Below, piece by piece: positions 34,209 through 47,302 of a stretch of DNA of 64,000 nt (position 1 is the first letter of the stretch; every line of letters starts with the position of its first letter). The notes beneath the pieces are model-generated. The model did not search any database. It was not told the origin of the DNA and saw only the letters and a program-made list of their open reading frames with translations. The stretch comes from Adiantum capillus-veneris (lineage: Eukaryota; Streptophyta; Polypodiopsida; Polypodiales; Pteridaceae): the NCBI GenBank assembly GCA_014529385.2, contig CM043962.1, positions 89,608,680 through 89,672,679 of the forward strand, in the 5' to 3' direction. Made by a program: the position numbers and the translations under genes.

Positions 34209-35080
34209 TGTTAGGGTTCAGGCTAAGTGGTTGGCCACCCATCACTAACCACTGACTTGACATAATGAAGAATAAGGAGCGGAGAGGATAATCTTCTCAC
34301 CAAGAGCTCCACCAAACACCTATGTACTGTTGCACTACACCTTGCACTTGCACTTCCACTCGCACACACACACACTCCCATGCATGCTCACAATATATAA
34401 AAGTGGATAAATATGATTATGAAAAACCTATTCCACCCAAGGTCTTACCCAATGAACGCCGATTCAACCCAGAGCCCAAATCTTTGGCATTGGATAACCT
34501 CATTCTACAAATGCCTATTCCATCAAAGCCGCATCATGGTCATTGAGGATGACATCATCTTATTCCACCCAAAGCCTCACTTTGTCGATAACCAAGTCCT
34601 ATTTTAGCCCGTGAGAGATTCACGTTGATCGGGATAAAGGGTGGGTTCTGAAGTGTTGTTTGGCCATAACTAACCAAAAAGATGGTCTAGCCTTACTAAC
34701 ATTGTCGTATGAACTCCTATCCCACCAAAAGTCTCATTTGTGGAAAAACAGATCCTATAGTAACCCTCAACAACTTCAAGCTCAAGGTAAAGGGTGGATA
34801 CCCAATTGTTGCTGGTTAGAAAGGTGCCATAGCTAACCAAGAAGACGATCAAGACTCAGAGCCCCTTTGCAACATTAATTGTCGTATGAACACATCCCCA
34901 CCCAAAGCATATTTTGTGGATAGACGGTCCTCTGATATACCTCAAGAGCTTAAAGCTCAAGTTAGAGGGTGGGTACCCAGGTGCTGTTGTGCTAGAAAGG
35001 GTGCCATAGGCTAATCAGGGACATGGTCTAGCCTCCAAGCCCCTTCTTGAAGGAAAAATGATGGGATGACAAAGAACTTC
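34209..35080 (+). repeat. Start of copia 3' LTR with imperfect 185-bp repeats
   Basis: The LTR starts TGTTAGGGTTCAGG. From about 34430 three imperfect units of about 185 bp follow, sharing AAGGGTGG, GTTGT, GATGGTCTAGCC-like and TTGTCGTATGAAC lines. The LTR end is not determined. No gene is seen. Confidence 0.5.
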
Positions 35081-35299
35081 AAGCTCCTAGCATGTAGTGC
35101 ACCTCCTCATTATACCTAATTCTGGTAGCGATGTGGGTAGTCAAGAGACTTTTGACTGTTCAATTATAATTTTTTTCCCTTTTCTAACTTTTGGCCCTTT
35201 GCCATGTCTTTTGACTGTTTAGCCCTTTAACTTTGATTTTTTAAAAAAATGGGATGCCTCCTTCCCCACCTTTGAGGCCTTGTAACCTTCCTTTTTTTT

Positions 35300-35815
35300 A
35301 ATTAAATTATTGTTTCTAAGAAAACCCTAAAATTTGTGGAAATTCCCAAAATACCCCTCAAATTTCAAAAACTCCCAATATACCCCTCATATTTCCCCAA
35401 AAGTTCCTAAAACGCCCTTCAAGGTCTCAAAAATTCCCAAATACCCCCAGTAACCTCCCAAACATATATCTAAAGACAAATCTTTTTGCAACTCTCTATA
35501 GGAAGATTGGTTCCCTCTCAATAGAAGATGATAGAAATAGGATTTTCAATAGTATTGTGGGCTCTTAAGATGAAATGGTTCAACATTGTTGGACACAAAT
35601 GCAGATATTTGTGAGCTCATTGGTGAATAGTTTTGTTTAAGACACTTAAAGATAGAACTTTATTGTCATAAAGATTAGCGTATGCAAAATTTGCACAAAA
35701 CCATCCTAAAATGATACAAGGTATATTGGAAATTTTTGAAATTTGAGGGGTATTTTGAAAATTTATTGTAGGGTTATTTTGGTAAATTTTCCTTGGAAAA
35801 ATTTAGCCAACTGTA
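35300..35815. repeat. MITE-like element with inverted ends
   Basis: AAAATACCCCTCAAATTTC near 35350 is matched in reverse complement near 35740-35770, and the similarity extends about 70-90 bp at each end (AAACCCTAAAATTT against TTATTGTAGGGTTATTTTGG). The interior of about 300 bp has no ORF. The exact ends and a target duplication were not resolved. Confidence 0.45.
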
Positions 35816-36059
35816 TTCGCAAAACAATTGGGGTGCAAGTTATTTTTAGCACCCGCACAAAGGCCAGGTTCAGACAAGCCTAACACAAGTGCATGTACTT
35901 TTTGCTACATCCACCTGCCTCGTTCACACAGGGTGGATTTAACACTCCATTCTAGTAAGGTGCAAATCTACAACACGTGCTCAGCAGTAGCCTACTGGTA
36001 ATGATATTAGCTATAGGGTTGTGCTTGTGTGCTCTAGCTTTGTCATCTACATTTCATGC

Positions 36060-37789
<1,730 letters not shown>

Positions 37790-38779
37790 GTAAGTGGCAT
37801 AAATAAATGCCATGCATGCAAAAAGGGTATTATAACCTATATGGCTAACATTATTGCATTCATGTATCTCCATGCCGCAAGTATTAGACCCTTCAACAAG
37901 TACACACACATGTCCAAGAGTTGAAAATATTTCTCAAAGATTCACTACAATATATTGTATGATATCCTATGAGTGTACAATAGGGGACTGTACAAAGCCA
38001 AAAATGTGAAGGTCTTGTCCTACATATAGGGATCAAGAAGGGATTTTTGGTGCATGCAAGTGACGTCTCCTTATTAATGCTAGTGAATTTTTTAGGAAAC
38101 CTTGTAGTTTACATTGACATTACTATGTTATTGGGTGCATGAATTTTTATATTTCTAAAGCCCATCAAAACTTTTAATGGCAATAAAAAAGGTATGATAC
38201 TAGTTACATAAGTGTATGTTTCAGTATAACTATAATATTAGAACTATTATATAAACTAGAATAGAGTCCTCAAATATTGTCATTGCATAATTGAAGTCTA
38301 TCAAAGATGATGTCATAGCTATGATACTAGTACTCTCATTGAACATAAATTTGTTCAACGTGATGATACCAGTATAAATACACTTAGCATGCTAGCATGA
38401 GCTAGCTGGGAATAAGCTTGAAATGTTGGTTGATAATCTATGATATTCATATGAATAAGATTATGATACATGCATGAATAATCTATAATATTTTCACAAA
38501 TAAGCTTACAATGTTGGTATTTTAAGTCTATTAATTGTTAACATTAGTGGTAACAAGTTTATATTTAATTATAGTTATGATTTAATAACTATACACTAGC
38601 ATAGATTAATTTCAGTTCTTCTACTAGAACCAGCTATAACTTGTAATGGAAATGGCCTATGAGCTTTAAGAACAGCGGAATTAGGAGAATTAGAGTGAGC
38701 ATTTTTGTGAGACTACTTTGAGAACATAGAGGGTGAACTTAATTAGCGATAGCATCATAACCATAATACTTAATTAACT
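37790..38779. other. No recognisable gene
   Basis: AT-rich sequence with many stops in all frames. I see no domain, repeat array or element end. Confidence 0.4.
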
Positions 38780-40190
38780 TGGCATGAACAATACTTTTGC
38801 AAGAGAGAGAGTTTAGAGAACTTGACAACAGTTGAGGACCTTTATGTGGAGCCGCCATCCCCCTTCCAATAGGATTTTGTATTATAGATTCTCCCATCGA
38901 GAGAGACTTGGTACAAAACAATATTTGTGTTCCTTGTGACTTAGGTGATGCAATGACGATGGAAAGCTTCATGCATCACAATGAATATGGAAAGCTTCAT
39001 GCATCACAAGCATAACATAAAATTTGAAAAAAGCATTAACCATCCCCGGCCTCAGTCCCAAGGCCTCAAACACCTTCAAAGGTGGAGAGAGCTAGCGGGG
39101 AATGAGGGTAGGGAAGAGGAAGAAGAAACATTCACAGGTGAAAGAAATAATTCCTCACTTATCATCACTCTTCTTGCTTAGCATACATAATAGCATAGTA
39201 ATGAAGATGGAGAAGAAGGCAAGCTTAAGCATTGGAGCATGGCTGTTGGTTGGATTTGCATTCCAAATCCAAGAGTGTTGGTGTAGGCTCTCAACTTCTC
39301 TACAAGCTTGGAGAAGGAGATGGAGCTCTTGCACTTTGCACCTCACACAATGAGTGTGTGTGTGTGTGGGAGAGTATACCCTGCAAACAAGTCCCTAGCT
39401 TCCTTGGTCGACCACCTCTTCTAGCTCATGATGGAAGCTCATTGGACCCCTTCAAGCCTGGCCAATCACATGCAGAGTGCATATCAAGCAAGCATGCTAG
39501 CCTTGGGACAAGTGTCCCCCTTCCCTCTTTGAGAGAGGTAGGTCTAGATAAATGCATAAACAAGTAATTTGATTAACTAAATTATCATTGGACCCCTTGG
39601 GAGGCCAACAAATAGGCTTTAGGCACACCATGAGTGAAACATGAAGAGGAACTTGACAAGTGTCCTAGTTGCTTTCTTTATACCAAGCTTGTTTAAGACT
39701 TGTGTGAGAGTGTGTGTGTGTGTTCTCTCTCTAGCTCCTACAATGAGGGATTGGCCCCCCCTTGAGTAGGGAGCATGTTGACTTTGTGGAACATCTCAAG
39801 CCCCTCTTGCACCTTAGTCATGGAGCACCTTAGCACCTTAGTCATTAAGTACCTCAAGCACCTTAGTCAGCAAGCACAACAAGCACCTCAAGCTTGGGCC
39901 TCGTTCCCACCTCAAGCACAACCCTAGCTTGCCTAAGGTCAAAGAAATTTTAACACTAACCTTTGAAGATCTTTAATGAATCTAACTCTAAGGTCTTTAA
40001 TCTCCATTAGCTAGCCTTGCTCTTTGATAGACCAACTCTTATTTGGACCCATTTACCATTGGCCCGTGATAGACCCGTAAGCACATGTCTATATTACAAC
40101 CCTTGTTCATGTTTATTCTTCCATATTAAATGATCAGTTTAATATGAGAAAATCATTTGGGTTGGTTAGATATTAGATTTATGAAATTAC
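38780..40190 (-). repeat. 3' LTR of the minus-strand gypsy element
   Basis: The segment is homologous to 30694-32182 in reverse complement. On the minus strand it ends GTTCATGCCA, at 38780 on the plus strand, and starts near TTTCATAAATC at about 40190. It follows the gypsy integrase, so it is the 3' LTR. The purine run GCAAGAGAGAGG on the minus strand just outside it is a likely polypurine tract. The start is uncertain by several bases. Confidence 0.68.
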
Positions 40191-40578
40191 CTCTCTCTTG
40201 CAATCAAAGTCGTCCTCGACTATGAGGTAGAAGAGATAAAGCCTTAAGTCATTAGTCAATGTTTCTTAGCGGGTAGAGGATCCCTTTTTACCTTACGACA
40301 TCATTCCAAGATGGATGACTAGTCCATTAGGTGCTTGGGAGACCTAACTGCCGCAAGCATGTATGCTCTTTAGTCCATTTCATTCTCCCAAGTAGAGTGA
40401 CAAATTCTACTTGGTGTTTGAGATACATCGTCATCACAAACATGATTCTAAGCATGCATACTACTTAAATTTGTGCATAATAAAAAGAGAATTAGCTTAT
40501 AAGTAAAAAAAATTGATCATTTAAAAGAAACATGTACATTTTCTTACTCTAATGTAGCATTGTAAGCATTGACAAGGT

Positions 40579-43337
40579 TCATACTATCGTTAAGCTATAT
40601 TCCTTGCATCCATCTAACATCTTCAAAAGGATAATTTTTGAACTTAATAAGATATCATCGGATAATCTTACCATATTGTAGTACCTTGTCTTCACGCTGA
40701 AGGATAGTTTCGGGTTGTACACCTCTTCTTGGTCTTCCTTTTTGAGAGGGTCTTCCTTAATTGGTTCACTAGGTGGCTCTCCTTGGTAGGGCTTAAGTAG
40801 GCTCACATGAAAATCATTGTGTACAAGCCAAATAGTTGGGCAACTTGAGTTGATAAGATATCTCATTGATTGGCTTCAAGATTTAAAAAGGACCATAGTA
40901 TTGTTTTGCTAGTTCAGCATGATACTTATGATGGCCCGTAGGATTTGTGCCCGTCGTTTGCCTCAATTGAGCCTTGAGAAACTTAAGTAAGACCTAATCA
41001 TTTTCTTTGAATGTTAAGGCTCTTCTGTGCTTGTCAGCAACAGCTTTTTTCCTTTCTTGAGAGATGGATATAGCCTCCTTAACCTTTTGAAAATATTCTT
41101 GTAGGTCACGGCTATACTCATCAGCAGCAACGAAGATCTTCCCATGTACTTTAAGTAGCAAGGTAATTTTAGGTCTTCCTTCTATGATCTCAAAAGGTGC
41201 TTTTTCCGTAGTAGTATGGACGGTATTATTGTACGCATACTCTAGAAGGGGTAAGTACTTTTCCCATTGTGAGCATTGATCTACTTTTGTAACATAAGTC
41301 TTTAGTAGATCGGTTATTGTAAGATTGGCTTTCTGACTTTGGCCATCCGTTTGTGGGTGATAGGCCGAAGAGAAATTCAATCTTGTACCTAGATTTTGAA
41401 AGAGACCTTTCCAAAAATTACTGGTCATTCTAGGATCTCTATCTGACACAATGGATGTTGGTAATCCATGGTGTTTGAAAATCTAAGATATGAAGATGGT
41501 TGCCATCTGGTGTGCCTTAATAGTCTTTTTCATAGGAATAAAGTGTGCTTGCTTGCTAAACCTGTCGACTATTGTCCATATTCCTGTATTCCCATGGATA
41601 GACTTGGGTAATCAAAGATAAAAATTCATGGATATACTCTCCCATGGTGAATTAGGGATTGGCAATGGTTGGAGTAATACAGGTTACTTCCCTCTATCAT
41701 ACTTAGCTTTTTGACATACCACACATTTTGAAATATACTATTGTATGTCCACTTTCATGGTAGGCCAATAGAAGTACGTCTCTACTCCTCGAATAGTAGG
41801 TTGAATGCCTCTATGCCCAACATAGGGAGGAGCATGGAATTCATACATGACTTTCTCACGAAGGGAGTGGGTAACACATAGCCTATTTCCATGGAGAAGA
41901 TAACCATCCTGCAAGGTGAATGTTTCCTCTTTCTTTCCCAAAGCAAGGGCTGACATTATGTGTTTAAAGTCAGGGTGAGTATCATACTCATCTATCATAG
42001 AGGATAGATCATTGTGAGTTGCTATAGACGGGCTATAGACACTGTATTAACTCTTGGTTGTCGTGAAAGTGCATTGGCCACTTGATTGTGCTTACTAGAA
42101 ATGTGAGCAATATAAAAATAAAATTACAGAAGGTAATTTTCCCACCTCATTTTTTTGTCCAAAAGCTTGGTTTGCATCATGAAGTACTTGAGACTTTGGT
42201 GGTTTGTTGGTAAAACAAATGGAGTCCCCAATAGATAGTGCTTCCATGTGTCTAGGGCATGTAGAACAGCTAAAAGCTCTTTTTCATATATGCCCAAGAC
42301 TCGTTCATCGTCATTGAGTCTTCAGGCTCTCATATGATATGGCATGCCCTTCTTGAAGCAAGAATTCTCCAAGGCAATCACCACAGGCATCACGTTGGAC
42401 CTCAAATGGCTTTGAGAGATCCAGAAGCATAATGACCGGTGGGAGTAAGCTTCTCTTTGATCTTGTCAAAAAAAAAAATGCTCCTTAGCAATCCATGAGT
42501 ACTTAACGTTCTTCTTTGATCTTGTCAAAAAAAAAATGCTCCTTAGCAATCCATGAGTACTTAACGTTCTTCTTTGTTAAGTCATGTAATGGTCCTACTA
42601 TTTGAGAGAATTTTGCTATAAAGCGTCTATAGTATGCACACATACCAATAAAGCTTCTTAGCTCATGTAGATTCCTTGGATTAGGCCATGCTTTTATTAC
42701 CTTCAACTTCGATGGATCCATACAAATACCATCTTGAGAGATAATATGACCTAAGTATTGAATCTCTTGAAGGAAAAACTTGCTTTTCTTTTGATTGATA
42801 AAGAGCTTGTTCTCCCTCAATGCTTGAAAGATCACCTGGAGATGTTGCTTATGTTCCTCCAAGGACTTGGAGTAAATGATGATATAAAAAAAGAACACTC
42901 CAATGAATTTGCGGTAGGGTCTAAATATTTTCTCCATTAAATGATTGAACATGGCTGGTGCATAAGTCAAGCCAAAAGACACGACTAGATATTCATAAAA
43001 ACCAAACGTTGTACAAAACACGGTCTTTAGGATATCTTCATTCACTATCCTTATTTGATGATAGCCACTTTTGAGGTCAGTCTTACTAAAATAGGTAGAG
43101 CCTTGTAGCTTATCGAAGAGATCTTCTACTCGAGGTACAAGAAATCTATTTTTGATAGTGATATGGTTTAGTGCTTGATAGTCCACACACATGCGATATG
43201 TGCCATCTTTCTTTTGCACTAAAAGGACTAGAGAACAAAAGGGAGAGGAGTTAGGCCACACCATCCCTTTGTCTATCAATTCTTATACTTGCATCATGAT
43301 ATCATCTTGTTGAGCTTCGTCCTTAGCTGACAAATCT
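40579..43337 (-). pseudogene. Ty3/gypsy pol: RT, RNase H, integrase, possible chromodomain
   Basis: From right to left on the minus strand, RT (about 43320-42510) has ELIDKGMVWPNSSPF, YRMCVDYQALN and TDLKSGYHQI. Its catalytic segment reads VFFFYIIIYS where FFDDILIYS is usual, so both Asp are lost. A 61-bp tandem duplication near 42455-42575 breaks the frame. RNase H pieces follow (GDCLGEFLLQEG, LLAVLHALDTWKHYLLG). Integrase has the HAPPYVGHRG zinc part (41738-41998) and SDRDPRMTSNFW with YHPQTDGQSQK (40994-41449), where the catalytic Glu reads Gln. At the end, FHVSLLKPYQGEPP leads to a degenerate tail that may be a chromodomain. It is interrupted on the right by an LTR at 43338. Confidence 0.85.
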
Positions 43338-44564
43338 TGTTAGGTGAGTTCTCACTGTGCTGACGTCCGTCGCGGAGTATCCGTCCAGGCCCGTGGAAGC
43401 AAGTATAAGGTGTCAACCTACACTCGACGGACTCCTAACTAATTCCTACAGAGGTCTCTACCCAATGTCTAAGTCACAGCCTTCAAGAGTGCATAAGAGG
43501 AAACTTCCTACAACGCTTTCTAGAGCCGAACACCCATCAAACAATCTCGAAACACCACATAACTTGAAGGAGACCCTACTAACACCAATAGGTCGCTCTC
43601 CCTAAGGTCTATGAACCAAAACTCCAACCCAAAATACCTGGTGCAAAATCACGTAGGATGTCTGGCCGAAAGTTGGAGGTCTCTGTTTTCGAAATCTGAA
43701 GTGCCTAATGTGTAGCTCTAGTCAATGTGAACGCGTGGATATGCTGCAATGCAAAATCGGACAATGTATGCTCACCAAATCACCAGATGAAGCTCGTAGA
43801 AGGAGCGCGCAAAACCGGACCGTACGCGTGCAATGTAAGTATTGGTGCGTAGCTCTCATCGGGAGCAACATGTTGCACTTCTCCGCACTCGATTCCAACC
43901 ACCGGTGCACACGTAGCGTCAAGAAGAAGATCTCACTCTCTCTCGTACAGAGTACGCTCACTCACAGACAATATATTTTTCTGGCCGAAATCATGTAGGA
44001 TGTCTAGCCGAAATCTGCAGGTCTCCGTTTCCGAAATATAAAGTGACTAGTGTGTAGCTCTATTCAATGTGAACGCGTGGATATGCTGCAATGCAAAATC
44101 AGACAATGTATGCTCACCAAATCACCAGATGAAGCTCATAGAAGGAGCTCGCAAAACCGGACCGTACGCGCGCAATGTAAGTATTGGTGCGTAGCTCTCG
44201 TCGGGAGCAGCATGTTGCACTTCTCCACACTCGATTCTGACCACCGGTGCACACGTAGCGTCAAGAAGAAGATCTCACTCTCTCTCGTACACAGTACGCT
44301 CACTCACAGACAACATATTTTTAAAAATGACAAAAGGTTTAAGGTCAAAAAGTGGTATATATACCTTACAATTCTCAAACCCTAAAGTTCCAAATTAACC
44401 AACTACTCAATCTAACTACCAGAACTGGGATACAATCTGGAAACTTCTATTAAGCCCCAATATTTACAAGGTGAAAAATCGGGTTTCCTCAACAAATAAA
44501 TAATGACAAAAAATGATAATCTTTCGAGTAGTCAGTTTCCGTGGGGTGTGTCCAGCTTCTAACA
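43338..44564 (-). repeat. 3' LTR of an unidentified LTR element
   Basis: This 1227-bp segment has inverted ends TGTTAG and CTAACA. On the minus strand it is preceded by GAGTAAGGAGGGGGGGAG (44565-44582), a strong polypurine tract, so it is the 3' LTR of a left-pointing element inserted in the gypsy RT. It contains a tandem duplication with a 342-bp period (43711 against 44053, about 43680-44320) that includes ATGTGAACGCGTGGATATGC and CACCGGTGCACACGTAGCG. Confidence 0.68.
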
Positions 44565-44582
44565 CTCCCCCCCTCCTTACTC
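44565..44582 (-). other. Polypurine tract of the unidentified LTR element
   Basis: Minus strand GAGTAAGGAGGGGGGGAG directly precedes the LTR start TGTTAGAAGC. Confidence 0.7.
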
Positions 44583-44649
44583 ATGTCGTCCCCGACATGG
44601 CCGTTGAGCTGCTTCTTCATCGTATGGTTCACGCATCTTGATGAGAGAT

Positions 44650-45346
44650 TCATATGTTGCATGTAGATTCAAAGGCCTGGAGGTGATAGGATGGCAGAAA
44701 CATTATCCTTTGATACAATGCATGTATCACCTCCTTGGAAGGCTGACCAGACAGATCATAGGCACATCTGTAAGTATCTTGGAAGAAGAAGATACTGTCT
44801 GTCACCTGGCCTTGCTTGAATGTCTCAAATACTGCTAAAAGAGTTTTGCAGATTTTCCTCATCATGATGCACGTAAGGTTAGGTGAGCCAGTGAACAATT
44901 TGATGGCACCCGTTAGGGTTTTCACCATGTATTGGACACTTATTCTCTCACCTGCCTTCAAGCCCGACAGCTTAGGATAATTCAGCCAAGTGGGTTGGCT
45001 CCTTTGTAATATCTCCTGGGCCTTCCACGTGCTGATCCTCGGTAGAGGACAAAAGCTTAGGTTGTCTCTGATGTTTTTGGGTGCCTCTACCAAATGGATT
45101 AGGTACTGTGGGTACTTCATAAGCCACACCTTCCTCCGTTTTGGCTGAGAGTCAACTATTAACCTGGCCCCTTCTGGCTGGGAGATATCTGCGTTGTAGA
45201 GCGGCACTGTCGGCTCTTCTCTAATCCTCTTATTGATGGTGGCGGCTTCGTACTTTAGCAAAGGATATGGGAGAGAGGGCTGAAGCCATTCGCGCTTGAG
45301 GTTGCTGGCGTCAATCTTCTGGATGCATTAGGAAAATTTTGAACTC
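44650..45346 (-). pseudogene. Unrecognised ORF next to the 3' LTR
   Basis: A minus-strand frame of 203 codons (45261-44650) extends upstream in frame to a possible ATG at about 45346 (MSSKFS), broken by one TAA about six codons in. The protein has basic, Arg/Lys-rich parts (INKRIREEP, SQPKRRKVWLMKYP) and an otherwise mixed composition with no zinc knuckle, protease, RT or integrase motif. Its place directly before the polypurine tract of the LTR element suggests that it belongs to that element, as a structural or accessory protein. I do not recognise it. It is cut off from the rest of the element by the copia at 45463. Confidence 0.45.
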
Positions 45347-45462
45347 ATTTTTGGGCCTTTTAAGAGTGCCACATCATCAAAGTTGTACAAAAGACAGCAA
45401 CGCAGTAGACCCCTCTAAAGATTGCTTAGAACCCCATGATATGACCTATCATTGGAAAGTTC

Positions 45463-45689
45463 TGTTACCATATACATGTGGTAGTGATGTGTGTGTACAC
45501 ACTAGGACCGCCGGGGCATTTTTTCCCTCTTTAGGAGGTTTTTTTCCCCGTGCATTGTATATACGCCCATCACTCTAGGGCTATCTATCTTTCCATTGCA
45601 CACTAAGTAACATACTCTCTATTGTGTGCCTTGAGCTTCCTTCATCTTCTCCAAGCTGTGTGTGTTTCTCTGCAACCCTAATTCCAACA
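45463..45689 (+). repeat. 5' LTR of a second young copia copy
   Basis: It is 227 bp, TGTTACC to CCAACA, close to the LTRs at 331 and 5472. The TATA-like TGTATATACG is conserved. Confidence 0.9.
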
Positions 45690-45691
45690 AT

Positions 45692-45703
45692 TGGTATCAG
45701 AGC
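45692..45703 (+). other. tRNA-Met primer-binding site
   Basis: TGGTATCAGAGC lies two bases after the LTR. Confidence 0.9.
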
Positions 45704-46049
45704 AGGTCACGTCCTCCCGGGCTTAGTTGCCAGCTGCTCCAGCACACGCCTGCTCAGTTTCTCCGATTTCAGTGAGCTTTGGCAAGTGTTCGCGGGTCGA
45801 CAAATTTTTTGGGCAAGCTCGTAAAGCTGGGTCTGCTCAGAATGTTGATTTGGGATCATTCGGCCTCCGTTTCCACTACAGGTAGTACTGCACAGCCTAT
45901 TTCGTCATTTTGTGCATAATTTTGTCACTGCCATTTTTTGCATAGCAGGTGCCTTATAGTCTTCTACGGTTTGTGCTATATAGCACAGGTTGTTCCCGCT
46001 CCATGTCTCCTATTTTCTGGTAGTTTTCACATCAGGTGCAGCATTTACC

Positions 46050-47078
46050 ATGGTTGACAACAACAACACAGATGTGTTCAAGATGTTTGCTGCTGAGGAC
46101 AGGTTGGACGGGGACAACTACCCTATGTGGGCTTATATGATGCAACATGTTCTTGTGTCAAAGGGTGTCTGGAACATTGTGCAAAGCATTGATGTACATC
46201 CTGGTTCTAAGGATGTAGGAGATGTTGAGGATGTTGCAGGTCTTGCTACAAGGATTGCAGCTGTTAGAGTTGTTTTGCCTACGGCAGAACAAGCTCGTTG
46301 GGATGTTAAGGCTGCGCAGGCTCATGCATTGATTGCGTTGTTTGTGAAGCGTACCATTGTTCCTCACATCCGTTCAGCAAAATCTGCAAAACAGGCTTGG
46401 GATATTCTAGCAGGTCTTTATGCAAGCCGTAATGAGGCTAAAATTGCTTTGCTGCGTAAAGAGCTGGAGTCGAAGATTATGCACGAGGAAGATGATATGG
46501 ACACTTTCCTTGCTAGTGTCAAGGATATCAATGAGTAACTTATTTCTGCAGGTGAAGTGATTTCAGACAGTTTCCTTGTGCAGACTGTTCTTGATGCCTT
46601 ACCAGATTCTTACCAGACTTTTGCTAGTACTTGGAGACTTATGACCCAAGGAAATCCAGAAGTTGTTAAGTTTGATGCATTATGCACATTGCTGTTGCAA
46701 GAGTCACTTTCCAGAAAAAACAGGACTAGACAGCGTGCAGTTGAACAGGATTTTATTGCTTCTCAAAGAAAGGGTGGTAACAACAATGCAACCACTTCTT
46801 ATGGTTCTGCTGCGAGTGGCAAAAATTATGTTCCTAATGCTTTTGCTGGCAGCAATTCGTCTGGAAATTCTGGTGATAAGGGCAAAAAGAAGATGCGTTT
46901 CCATTATTGTAAAGCTAATGATCACTTGATCAAGTCGTGTCCTAAGTTGAAGGCCAAAGAAGCTAAGAAGAAAGAGGGTGGTTCCACTGCAAATGCTAGT
47001 TCCACTACAAATGCAGCCATTGTTGAGTCTTCTGTGAAAGGAGACTCTAATGCTGATGTTGATGTAGAATGGGATTTT
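46050..47078 (+). pseudogene. Copia gag, cut by another copia element
   Basis: The ATG at 46050 (MVDNNNTDVFKMFAAEDRL) opens a gag nearly identical to that at 6060. The frame has TAA at 46536-46538 where the 5.5-kb copy has CAG (6546-6548), then continues unbroken. The zinc knuckle reads FHYCKANDHLIKSC, so its first cysteine is Phe. The sequence stops at 47078, in DVDVEWDF, where a different LTR begins; the protease and all of pol are not found in the window. At the place where the 5.5-kb copy has its TAG, this copy keeps CAG (46317-46319). Confidence 0.88.
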
Positions 47079-47288
47079 TGTTGGGGTGTAGGCCAGGTGG
47101 CCGTGGGAAACCACCCTTGTACACTTGATTTTCCCTATTCAATATAGGGAGAGAAAGAGGAAGGACTGACCTCTCTTTTCTTCTCCACTAACCCAAGACA
47201 GTGGCTGCCTGTGTATCTCCCCCTTCCCCATTTTCTCTTCTTCCCCTCTCTTGCACACACTCTGTACACGCACATGCGCACCTCATCA
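47079..47288 (+). repeat. 5' LTR of a third copia family
   Basis: This 210-bp LTR runs from TGTTGGGGTG to CCTCATCA and is followed two bases later by the primer site. It is unrelated in sequence to the 227-bp LTR family. It inserted in the gag at 46050-47078. The 3' LTR was not found. Confidence 0.78.
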
Positions 47289-47290
47289 AT

Positions 47291-47302
47291 TGGTATCAGA
47301 GC
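47291..47302 (+). other. tRNA-Met primer-binding site
   Basis: TGGTATCAGAGC, two bases after the LTR at 47288. Confidence 0.88.
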
